DNA from: DASZVB01 sp035545855
Lineage (GTDB): Bacteria > Myxococcota_A > Polyangia > Polyangiales > Polyangiaceae
Reading direction: 5' to 3'
DNA: 64,000 nucleotides
NCBI GenBank assembly: GCA_035545855.1
Contig: DASZXK010000034.1
Span: forward strand, 45,602-109,601
Part shown: piece by piece, positions 43,142 through 52,700 of the stretch
How positions within the stretch are numbered: the first letter of the stretch is position 1
Layout: each line of letters begins with the position of its first letter
The notes under the pieces: model-generated
The model's input: only the letters and a program-made list of their open reading frames with translations
The model's database searches: none
What the model was told of the DNA's origin: nothing
Program-made: the position numbers and the translations under genes

Positions 43142-46100
43142 TCACGGCGAAGGCGCGTCCGTCGCGGCGGGCGGGGGCCTGGGGAACCGGGAGGCCGTCT
43201 GGACCGCCCCGAGCGCCCTGCGGAACGCGCCGAGCATCGCCTCGGCGTTCTGCCCGAGGAGCAGCGTGTCGTGGTTGCCTGGTACGCGGATGACGTCCAC
43301 GCCGCCCTGGACGACCTCGCTCCAGCCGTAGCACGGCGGCGGATCCTCGAACGTCGGCAAGAGCTCCTCGGCGCGGAAGAGCGTGGCCCGTCCGTTCCAT
43401 CGCTCCGGGACGTACCGGGACGCGGCGTTCTCGAAGTTCACCGTCAGGTGATAGTCGCGGAGGTCGGACGGGACGGGCTCGCCGCGGAGCACGTGATAGC
43501 GGACGCGCGCCCCGAGCATGCGGTGCTCGGCATGGCCGATCGTCCGCTGGAGGAAGCCGCGGGCACCCTCGTCGCGGTAGAGGTCCAGGCGCTCGCGCAC
43601 GCTGCGCTTCCGCAGCTTCATTCCCGGGTAGAACGTGTCGATGAACGCGAGAAAGTCCACCGACTCGCCCGCGGCGGTCAGGCGGCGCGCCATCTCGAAC
43701 GCGACCAGGCCGCCCCCCGAGTAGCCGCCGATCCGGTAAGGCCCGGACGGCTGTACGAGCCGGATTTCCTCCAGGTAGGCAGACGCCATGTCCTCCACCG
43801 TGTGATGCGGCTCCTCTGCGCCGTCGATCCCCTTCGCCTGGAGGCCGTAGAACGGCTGATCTCGCTCGAGGAGGCGGGACATGTCGCGGAAGTTCAGGAC
43901 GTTCCCGCCGGCGCCGTGCACGCAGAAGAACGGGATCTTCTCGCCCCCCTTCTGGATCATCACGACGTGCCGCAGCGGGCTTCCGTCGGGACGGGTTCGC
44001 CTCGGCTGCGGCGGCTCGTCCGGTTCTGCGGCCCCGCTCCCGGCGGGCGCGGACGGGTCGCCGAGGGGCTCGGGCGTCACCCCGAGGGTGGACGCGAGGA
44101 GTGACGCGCAGCCCGCGATGGTGGGAGCCTCGAACAACGTGGAGATGGGGAGCTCGACGCCGAATCGCTTCCGGAGCCGCGCGAAGAGGCGAACCGCGAT
44201 GAGTGACTGTCCGCCGAGCTCGAAGAAGTCGTCGTTCACCCCGACGTCGGCGACGCCGAGCAGGTCCCTCCACACCAGGGCGATGTCTCGCTCGAACACG
44301 TTGCGGGGCGGAACGTACGCGCTGCTGAGCGCCGGCCGGGAGAACTGCGGACCCTCGAGGGACGCGCCGCCGGTCTCAGTCTCGGCGCGCGCTTCCGCGG
44401 CGAGCTGCTCTTGCCACTGGTCGAGGTCCACCGAGCACACCACGACCTGCGGGAGGCGGCTCGCGCAGAGCACGCGATCGAGCGCGAGGACGCCCTCGGC
44501 CGGTGCGATGCCTTCGCGGAGGGCCGCCTCGAGCGCCGTCTCCTGCCGGCGCGACGGAGGGCCGTCCTTCGGGGAGTCGCTCACGCCGTTCGTCGTCGGG
44601 GCGGCGAAGGCGCCCGCTCCCGACTCGAGGCTCCGGGAGACTCGCCGCATCGTGAAGCCGGAGATCTCGACGAGCACCGTACCGTCCGGTCGAGTCACGG
44701 TGACGTCGAAGACGGCCGTGTCCCGGCTGCCGGCCTCGCGATACCGGACGTGACTCATCACCTCGGCCTCGAGCGGCGCGTGGAAGACGACGCGGCCGTA
44801 CGAGAACGGCACGAAGAAGTCCCGCGATCCGTCGAAGCCGGGGACGAGCGCCTGGGCGGCGCCGGTGGCCATGTCCAGGAGGGCCGGGTGCAGAGGATAC
44901 GTCTCGAAGTCCGACGCAAACTGCGTCGGGAGCGAGAGCTCGACGAGCGCTTCCCCGTGTCCGTACCGGATGCGGCGGAGGTTCCCCCAGCGCGGCCCGA
45001 AATCCATGAACGACTGCACGGGCTGGCCGTTCACCTCCTCGACGCGCAGCGTCGTCCGCGCGCGGACGGCGTCGAGGTCGACGGGCGCCGGCGCCGGGAC
45101 GTTCGCGGGCGCGCCGAAGCCCGAGACGTGGGGCGCGTCCGCCGAGTCGCTGAAGAGGGTGAGCTCGCCGCTCGCCCGATCCACCCGGACCTTGAGCTCG
45201 CGCGCGCCGTGGTCCGGCACGACGAACGGCGAGAGGAACACGAGGTCCCTGAGCTCGACGGCGCGGAGAGGGTCTCCCTCCGCGACGGCGGCGCGCGCGA
45301 TCTCCACGAACCCGGTGCCCGGGACGACCGCGCTCCGGCCGCGCACGACGTGCTCGCCCACGACCCACTGACGACCGCGCGAGACGGCAGCCGAGAAGAG
45401 TTCGACGTCCCCGTCTCTGGAAAGGAGCCGTTCGAGGAACGGATGCGTCCCTTTGGGGGCGGCCGCCGCGCCCCGCCGCGCGAGATCGAACGCCATGCCG
45501 ACGTCGCGCCAGGCGTTCCAGTCGATGGCGACCGTCCGCCCGCGGGCCCGGGCCGCTCGCGAGCGGGCGAAGGCGTCCAGGAACGCGTTTGCCGCCGTGT
45601 AGTCCACCTGCCCGGCGAGGCCGAGCAGCGAGCTCACCGACGAGAAGACGACGAAGAAGTCGAGTGAATCCCTCGGAAGGAGCGCGTCCAGCACGAGCGC
45701 TCCCCGCACCTTCGTCTCGATGACGGTGTTTTCGTCCTCCGGGCGCCGGAGAGCCATCGGGGAATCGGCGAGGGTGCCTGCGGAGTGCACGACGCCGTCG
45801 ATGCGTCCGAAACGGAGATTGGCGCGCTCCACGACGCCGCTCATTCCGTCGAGGTCGGCGACGTCCGCCGTCTCCAGCACGACCTCCGCGCCGAGAGCCT
45901 CGATCGCCCGCACCCGTTCGATCCTCGGGCAGCGCGGATCGTCCGGGCGATCGCGGAGGAGCGCGGCCCATTCGTCCCGCGGCGGAAGCCCCGTACGACC
46001 GACGAGAACGAGCCGCGCCTTCGCCTGCTCGGCGAGGAAATGCGCGACGGAGAGCCCGATGCCGCCGAGCCCGCCGGTGATCAGCACCACCGCGCCGTTG

Positions 46101-49100
46101 CGGAGCCACGGGCGGTGGCCCGGCGTCGTCTCCGGCAGGCGGAGCGGTTCCGTGCGCTCGACCCAGCGAGCCCCGCCGCGATGGGCGACGACGGCCTCGT
46201 CCATCTCGACGCCGAGCTCGCGCTCGAGGTCCTCCAGGGCGCGTTCTTCTTCGAGCGTCCCTTCCTCGAACGGCGAGAGATCGACGACCTTGGTACGGAA
46301 CTTCGGCCACTCCCGGGGGATGACGCGGCTCGGCCCGAGGAGGAGCGCCTTCTCCGGCGACGGAGCGCCTTCTCCGGCGACCGAGAAGAGTCCCGTGGAG
46401 ACGGTGACCCACGAGAGAGCCTCGAGCTCACGCGCGAGGGCCTGCACCAGGAACACCTGGCTCGAGTAGTAGTCGGCGAGGTGCCGATCGAAGTCCGCGA
46501 GCTCCCGGTGGCGCGCGAGCGAGAGCCACGCTCGCGCCCTCGGTGACGCCGCCACGGCGTGGATCACGCGATCGGGGAGCGTGTCCGACAGGGCGAGGTC
46601 CTCCACGAGCGTCGTGAAGTCCGACGCTTCCCCGAGACGGAGCGTGTACCTGCCCCGCTTCACGCGGTGGAAACGCTTCCCCGACGTGACGAGCGTCACC
46701 TCGCCCCGGAGGTGCGCCGAGATGCGTTCGCCGAGCCACTCGTCTCCTGCGAGCACGAGCCACCGCGTCTTCGGGGAGACCGGCGCGGGAACCGGAGCGT
46801 CGGCCGCCTTCCACGTCGGGGCGTAGAACCAGGACGACGGATCGGCGCGTTTCACGAGGGGGCCCGTCGTCCGCCGCCTGCGTGCCTCTCCGGTCGTCTT
46901 CCCGGGCGGGATCCAGTAGCGGGCCCTCTCGAACGGGTAGGTGGGGAGCGGGACCCGTCGTCGCTTCTCTCCCCGGGTGAGCGCGTCCCAGCTCGGCGTC
47001 ACGCCGCCCGCCCAGATCCGTCCGGCCGTCGCGAGCAGGAACGCGACGTCGGACGCCGTCTCGTTCCGGTGGCGGAGCGTCGGGGTCGAGACGCGGACGG
47101 GCTTCCCCTGCTGCCGCGCGAGGCTCGAGAGCGCGCGCCCCGGGCCGACCTCCACGTAGACCCGGTCCGGATCCTGGAGGAGCGTCGCCATGCCGTCGGC
47201 GAAGCGGACGGTGTTCCGGAGGTGACGGACCCAGTACGCGGGATCCTGGACTTCCGCGCCCGTGATGAAGTTCCCGGTGAGGTTCGACACGTAAGGGATC
47301 TTCGGGGGCGCGAAGCGGAGCGTCCGCACGAAGCGCTCGAACTCCGCGAGGATCGGCTCGAGCATGGCCGAGTGCGCCGCGACGTCGATCTGGACCCGGG
47401 TCGCGTCCAGCTCGAGGCCGGCGAGCTTCTTCTCGAGCGCCTCGATCGCCGGAGTCGGTCCGGACGCGACGGAGAGCCCGGGAGCGTTCACGGCCGCGAT
47501 CGAGAGCTCCGGGCCGAGGTGCTCGCGGAGCTCGGCCTCCGGGAGCGAGGCGCTCAGCATCGAACCGCTCGCGAGCGTCTCGAAGAGGCGTCCGCGGACG
47601 GCGACCAGCTCGAGCCCTTGCTCGAAGGAGAACACGGACGCGAGGCACGCCGCGACGTACTCGCCCGCGCTGTGGCCCATCATCGCCGCGGGCACGATGC
47701 CCCACGACTCGAGGAGCTTCGCGAGCGCGTACGACGTGGTGAAGAGCGAAGGGAGGGCGACGCTCGGGCGGAGGAGCTTCGCGGCGGTCGCTTCCAGGTC
47801 GGCCGCCGCCGGGAACAGCAAGGGCCGGAGATCGAGCCCGAGCTTGCTCCTCGCGTGAGCCAGGCAGGCGTCGACCGTCTGCCGGTAGACGGGCTCCGAA
47901 TCGTAGAGGTCCCGGCCCATGCCGGGGTATTGCGCGCCGCCGCCGGGGAAGAGGAACACGACGGACGCGGAATCCCCGCGAGCGACGTTCGAGGACACGC
48001 GCTTCGGGTCCGAGCTCCGGAGCGCCGCGGCGGCATCCGCGGTCGACGAAGCCACGAGCGCCGCGCGGTGCGGGAACGCCACTCGCCCCACGCGAAGCGT
48101 GTGCGCGACGTCCGCGAGGTTCTCGTTCGGGTTCTTGTCGAGGTGCGCGGCGAGGTTCTCCCGGGCTCGCGCGAGGGCGGCCTCCGTCTTCGCGGAGAGC
48201 ACGAGGAGCTCCGGTCCGGTCGACGGCGGGGAAGGGCGCGCGGGAGGCGCTTCTTCCACGATGACGTGCGCGTTCGTCCCTCCTGCCCCGAGCCCGGTGA
48301 CGCCCGCCCGTCGCTTGCCCGTCGCGGCCCAGGGGCGGAGCTTCGCGTTGACGAAGAACGGCCCGTTCGCGAAGTCGACCTCCGGGTTCGGCTCCTCGTA
48401 GAAGAGGCTCGGCGGAAGCTCCCGGTGGCGGAGCGCCTGCACCGTCTTGATGAAGCTCGAGATGCCGGCCGCCTCTCCGGCGTGACCGACGTTCGGCTTC
48501 ACCGATCCGATCGCGCAGAACTGCTTCTTCTCGGTCGAGCCCCGGAACGCCTGCGTGAGACCCGTGATCTCGATCGGATCGCCGATGAGCGTGCCGGTGC
48601 CGTGCGTCTCGACGTAGGAGATCTCTTCCGCTTCCACGCCGGCGAGCGCGAGCGCCTCGGCGACGACTCGCGCTTGACCCTCCACGCTCGGGGCGAGGTA
48701 GCCGACCTTCTGGTTGCCGTCGTTGTTGATGGCGGATCCGAGGACGACCGCGAGAATGCGATCGCCGTCCCGGACCGCGTCCGAGAGACGCTTCAGGACG
48801 ACCGCGCCCGTCGCGCTGCCGATGGTGGTGCCGTGCGCCTTCGCGTCGAACGCGCGACAGTGACCGTCCGGCGAGAGGATCTCCCCCTCCTTGAAGAAGT
48901 ACCCGCGCCGCTGCTCGGCGGAGATGGTCGAGCCGCCCGCGAGGGCGAGGTCGCACTCGCCGTTCAGGAGGCTCTGCGCGGCGAGGTGGATCGCCACCAG
49001 CGACGACGAACACGCCGTCTGCACGTTCAGGCTCGGACCGCGGAGGTTCAGTTGGTAAGAGACGCGCGTCGCGAGGAAGTTCGTGTCGTTGCCGAGGTGG

Positions 49101-49561
49101 CGGATCAGCCACTCCCCGACGGACTCCAGGACGTCCGGGTTCGTGACGACGTTCTTCACCATGTACTCGGAGAACCCCGAAGCGGCGAAGACGCCCACTG
49201 GACCCGGATACGTCTCTCCGACGTAACCGGCGTCCTCGAACGCCGCCCACGCCGTCTCGAGGAAGAGGCGGTGCTGCGGGTCGAAGATCGCCGCGTCGCG
49301 GGGGGAAATGCCGAAGAAGGCCGCGTCGAACTCGTCGATGCCGTCGAGGACGGGCCACGCCTTCACGTACGCGGGATCGGCGAGCGCGGCCGGGGACTCG
49401 CCCGCCGCGAGGAGCTCCTCGTCCGTGAAGAATCGGACCGACTCGACGCCGTTTCGGAGGTTCTCCCAGAACGCGTTCACGTCCCGGGCGCCGGGGAAAC
49501 GGCCGGCCATGCCGATCACGGCAACGTGGGGACCGTCGGGGAGTTCGTCGCCCGCATCCAT
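43142..49561 (-). CDS. type I polyketide synthase, one module with thioesterase: KS-AT-KR-DH-ACP-TE
   Basis: 2139 residues. KS (10-435) with the Cys184-His320-His360 triad (QTACSSS, ETHGTGT, KPNVGH). AT (535-840) with GHSAGEYVA (Ser631) and His730 in DVAAHSAMLEP; the specificity motif is not clearly malonyl (HAFH) or methylmalonyl (YASH). KR structural part 905-1130 and core 1155-1360 with ITGGLGGIGLS, SS and Tyr1321. DH at 1390-1645 with His1404 (VGEHVVRGRSAVVPG) and Asp1563 (HPALLD). The usual KR tail GIAPAEGVLALDRVL/PQVVVCSVDL follows only at about 1685-1712. ACP Ser1786 (ELGGQSL). TE (1875-2125) with Ser1948 (GGYSGGG) and a GNHD histidine. ATG at 49561 with a gaggg ribosome site. No loading domain, so it must receive its substrate from another enzyme. 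Confidence 0.93.
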   Translation of the reverse strand: MDAGDELPDGPHVAVIGMAGRFPGARDVNAFWENLRNGVESVRFFTDEELLAAGESPAALADPAYVKAWPVLDGIDEFDAAFFGISPRDAAIFDPQHRLFLETAWAAFEDAGYVGETYPGPVGVFAASGFSEYMVKNVVTNPDVLESVGEWLIRHLGNDTNFLATRVSYQLNLRGPSLNVQTACSSSLVAIHLAAQSLLNGECDLALAGGSTISAEQRRGYFFKEGEILSPDGHCRAFDAKAHGTTIGSATGAVVLKRLSDAVRDGDRILAVVLGSAINNDGNQKVGYLAPSVEGQARVVAEALALAGVEAEEISYVETHGTGTLIGDPIEITGLTQAFRGSTEKKQFCAIGSVKPNVGHAGEAAGISSFIKTVQALRHRELPPSLFYEEPNPEVDFANGPFFVNAKLRPWAATGKRRAGVTGLGAGGTNAHVIVEEAPPARPSPPSTGPELLVLSAKTEAALARARENLAAHLDKNPNENLADVAHTLRVGRVAFPHRAALVASSTADAAAALRSSDPKRVSSNVARGDSASVVFLFPGGGAQYPGMGRDLYDSEPVYRQTVDACLAHARSKLGLDLRPLLFPAAADLEATAAKLLRPSVALPSLFTTSYALAKLLESWGIVPAAMMGHSAGEYVAACLASVFSFEQGLELVAVRGRLFETLASGSMLSASLPEAELREHLGPELSIAAVNAPGLSVASGPTPAIEALEKKLAGLELDATRVQIDVAAHSAMLEPILAEFERFVRTLRFAPPKIPYVSNLTGNFITGAEVQDPAYWVRHLRNTVRFADGMATLLQDPDRVYVEVGPGRALSSLARQQGKPVRVSTPTLRHRNETASDVAFLLATAGRIWAGGVTPSWDALTRGEKRRRVPLPTYPFERARYWIPPGKTTGEARRRRTTGPLVKRADPSSWFYAPTWKAADAPVPAPVSPKTRWLVLAGDEWLGERISAHLRGEVTLVTSGKRFHRVKRGRYTLRLGEASDFTTLVEDLALSDTLPDRVIHAVAASPRARAWLSLARHRELADFDRHLADYYSSQVFLVQALARELEALSWVTVSTGLFSVAGEGAPSPEKALLLGPSRVIPREWPKFRTKVVDLSPFEEGTLEEERALEDLERELGVEMDEAVVAHRGGARWVERTEPLRLPETTPGHRPWLRNGAVVLITGGLGGIGLSVAHFLAEQAKARLVLVGRTGLPPRDEWAALLRDRPDDPRCPRIERVRAIEALGAEVVLETADVADLDGMSGVVERANLRFGRIDGVVHSAGTLADSPMALRRPEDENTVIETKVRGALVLDALLPRDSLDFFVVFSSVSSLLGLAGQVDYTAANAFLDAFARSRAARARGRTVAIDWNAWRDVGMAFDLARRGAAAAPKGTHPFLERLLSRDGDVELFSAAVSRGRQWVVGEHVVRGRSAVVPGTGFVEIARAAVAEGDPLRAVELRDLVFLSPFVVPDHGARELKVRVDRASGELTLFSDSADAPHVSGFGAPANVPAPAPVDLDAVRARTTLRVEEVNGQPVQSFMDFGPRWGNLRRIRYGHGEALVELSLPTQFASDFETYPLHPALLDMATGAAQALVPGFDGSRDFFVPFSYGRVVFHAPLEAEVMSHVRYREAGSRDTAVFDVTVTRPDGTVLVEISGFTMRRVSRSLESGAGAFAAPTTNGVSDSPKDGPPSRRQETALEAALREGIAPAEGVLALDRVLCASRLPQVVVCSVDLDQWQEQLAAEARAETETGGASLEGPQFSRPALSSAYVPPRNVFERDIALVWRDLLGVADVGVNDDFFELGGQSLIAVRLFARLRKRFGVELPISTLFEAPTIAGCASLLASTLGVTPEPLGDPSAPAGSGAAEPDEPPQPRRTRPDGSPLRHVVMIQKGGEKIPFFCVHGAGGNVLNFRDMSRLLERDQPFYGLQAKGIDGAEEPHHTVEDMASAYLEEIRLVQPSGPYRIGGYSGGGLVAFEMARRLTAAGESVDFLAFIDTFYPGMKLRKRSVRERLDLYRDEGARGFLQRTIGHAEHRMLGARVRYHVLRGEPVPSDLRDYHLTVNFENAASRYVPERWNGRATLFRAEELLPTFEDPPPCYGWSEVVQGGVDVIRVPGNHDTLLLGQNAEAMLGAFRRALGAVQTASRFPRPPPAATDAPSP

Positions 49562-49701
49562 CGGAACGCCCTCAATACTCCGCGGTGTGTGATTGCCGCA
49601 ATCCCGGTTCGGTTTACTCGTTGCAGCCGCGCCGTAAATATTGCCGGCGTTCCGGCCCGCCGGAGGTTCTCACGCGGTCGGATTCTTGCGAGTCTTCCGG
49701 C
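49562..49701. promoter_or_regulatory. shared intergenic region of the divergent NRPS and PKS genes
   Basis: 140 bp between the two divergent megasynthase starts must contain both promoters. It is less GC-rich than its surroundings and holds a small dyad gattg ccg caatc (49591-49603) and the AT-rich stretch taaatatt (about 49634-49641). No recognised operator. The arrangement favours joint regulation of both genes. Confidence 0.5.
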
Positions 49702-52700
49702 ATGGCGAGCGTCGCAGCAGTCGACTCCTACCCTCTCACGCCGACACAGCACGGGATGCTGTTCCACGCGATTCAGTTTCCACACAGCGGCGTGGACGTG
49801 GAGCAGATGGTGGCGACTTTCAGCCACGAAATGGACATTTCCGCGTTCGAGCGGGCGTGGGCTCGCGTCATGGCGGAGCATCCGATCCTCCATTCGCGCT
49901 ACGCGTGGGAAGGTCTCGCGACGCCCGTCCAGGAGGTGGTGCCCGGGCTCCCGCTTCGCTTCGAGTTCACGGACGTCACGGCGCTCCCCGAATCCGAGCA
50001 GCGGCGTACGTTCGACGAGCGGCTGGCCGCCGATCGCCGCGAGGGGTTCGACTTCGCGAGCGGGCCGCTCTTTCGCGTGATCCTGTTTCGCACGAAAACG
50101 GCCGAGTACCGCTGCCTCTTCTCTTACTCCCATTCGATCCTCGATGGATGCGTGAGCGCCGTGGTGAAGGAGGTGTTCGCCACGTACGACGCCTTCCGGC
50201 GGGGCGAGGAACCCGTCTTCGAGAAGCGGACGCCGTACAAGGACCACGTGCTCTGGCTCGGGAAGCATCTCGCCGAGAACGCGGACGCGGCGGCGGGGTT
50301 CTTCAGGACGCTGCTCGCGGGGTTCGCGTCCCACACGAAGCTCGCCGTCGAGCGGCAGGATTCTTCTCTCTCGGAGGGTCTCGGGCATCGTCACCACTTC
50401 TTCTCGCTCGGAAAGGCCACGTCGGATTCGCTCCGGCGCCTGTCGGACGCGCACGGGCTGAACCCGCCGGCGTTCGTGGAGGCGGCGTGGGCCGTCGTCC
50501 TCGGGGCGTTCAGCGGAGAGGACGACGTCGTGTTCGGGTTCACGCGCGAGTGCCGCCGCTCGTCGGTGCCCGGTGCCGCGGGGACGATCGGCCTCTTCAT
50601 CAATACGGTCCCCGTTCGCGCCCGCCTTTCGGTGGACGACACCGTGCTCGGTTTGGTGCAAAAAATGCGCGAGCAGCAGGTCGCGGTCCGCCAGCACGAG
50701 CACACGTCTCTCGTCGACGTGCTGAAGGTCGCGGACGTGCCCCGGGGCACGCCGCTCTTCGAGTCCCTGATCGTCTTCAACGGCTACCACAACGACACGT
50801 TGATGCGGTCCTGGGGCGGGGACTTCGAGAAGCGCACGTTCGACTTCGTCGATCAGACGAACTTTCCGCTGAACCTCATGGCGTTCGCCGACGAGGACAT
50901 CCACTTCAAGCTCTCCCACGACGCCGGGCGGTTCGAGGAATCCGTCGGTGCCCGGCTCGCGGACGCGGTGAAGATCGTGCTCCAGGCCATGGCCGAGCAT
51001 CCGGAGGCGACTCTCCGCGACCTTCCGCGGTTCTCTCCGTCGGAGACGGCGCTCGTCGACCGCTGGAACGAGACGGGCGTTCGCTACGAGCGCGCGTGCA
51101 TCCACCGCCTCTTCGAGCGTCAGGCGAAGCGCTCGCCGGCGCAGACGGCCCTGATCTTCCGGGATGCCTCGTGCACGTACGCGGAGCTCGACGCGCGGTC
51201 GAACGTGCTCGCCCGGCGGCTCCAGGCGGACGGGGTCGGGCCCGACGTCCTCGTCGGTGTGTTCGTGGAGCGCGGCATCGAGATGATGGTGGCGCTCCTC
51301 GCGATCCTGAAGGCGGGCGGCGCGTACGTCCCGATGGACCCCGCGTATCCGCGCGATCGCCTCGCCATGATGCTGGAGGACGCGCACGCGCCGGTCGTGG
51401 TCACCGTGCCGCGGCTCGTTTCGAAGCTTCCGCCGCACGCCGCGAAGGTCGTGAAGGTGGACCTCGCCGAGCTCGCGCTGCCCCCGGGGGGCGCCGCGGA
51501 GGAAGCGCCGCTCGAGTCGCCGGTCGGTCCCGACGATCTCGCGTACGTCATCTTCACGTCCGGCTCCACGGGGCGCCCCAAGGGCGTGATGATCGAGCAC
51601 GGGAACGTCTCGAACTTCTTCCGCGGTATGGACGAGCGGCTCGGCGCGGACGACCCCGGCGTGTGGCTCGCCCTGACGAGCATCTCCTTCGACATCTCCG
51701 TCCTCGAGCTGTTCTGGACGCTCACCCGGGGCTTCACCGTCGTCATCCAGGAGAGCATCGACGAGACGGCGCTCGCGACGGCGGAGCGGAAGACGAGCCA
51801 GAACCCGGCTCGGATGGACTTCAGCCTGTTCTATTTCGCGTCCGATTCGGGGCGCCCCGGGAGCGCGCAGTACCGGCTGCTCATCGAGGGAGCGAAGTTC
51901 GCCGATCAGAACGGCTTCACGGCGGTCTGGACGCCCGAGCGCCACTTCCACGCGTTCGGCGGCCTCTACCCGAATCCCTCCGTCACGAGCGCTGCGCTCG
52001 CCGTGCTGACGACGCGGGTCCAGCTCCGCGCGGGCAGCGTCGTCGTGCCGCTCCACAATCCGATCCGTTGCGCGGAGGAGTGGTCCGTCGTCGACAACCT
52101 CTCGAACGGCCGCGTCGGGCTCTCGTTCGCTTCGGGGTGGCACGCGAGCGACTTCGCGATCATGCCGGACAACTTCGCGCGACGGCGGGAGCTCATGTGG
52201 GAGGGCATCGAGACGATTCGCGCGCTCTTCCGCGGGGAGGCGGTCCCGGCGAAGACCGGGGACGGTCGCGATCAGACGGTGAAGATGTATCCGCCGTCGG
52301 TCCAGAAATCGCCGCCGATCTGGATCACCGCGGGCGGGAGCCCGGAGACGTTCACGCTGGCGGGGAAGATGGGCGCGAACATCCTCACGAACCTGCTCGT
52401 CATGAAGACGGACGATCTCGTGAAGAACATCCAGGCGTACCGCGCGGCGTACGCGGCGGCGGGCCACCCCGGGACGGGGCACGTGACGCTCATGCTCCAC
52501 ACGTTCGTGGGCGACGACCTCGAGGAGGTTCGGGAACGCGTGCGCGGTCCCTTCATGGAATACCTCCGGACCTCGACGGACCTCATCAACAAGGCCCGCT
52601 GGGAGATGACCGCTTTCGCGCAGCGTGACAAGCAGCGGGCGCCCGCGACCGAGTCCAAGACGGACCTGTCGGACCTCTCTCCGGAAGAGATGGACGCCAT

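Noticed and set aside
46428..50080. Very long open frames opposite or beside the PKS gene (976 and 1173 codons)
   Set aside because: They are frame shadows caused by high GC; their translations are Arg/Pro/Gly-rich with no family motifs, while the PKS frame carries every catalytic motif.
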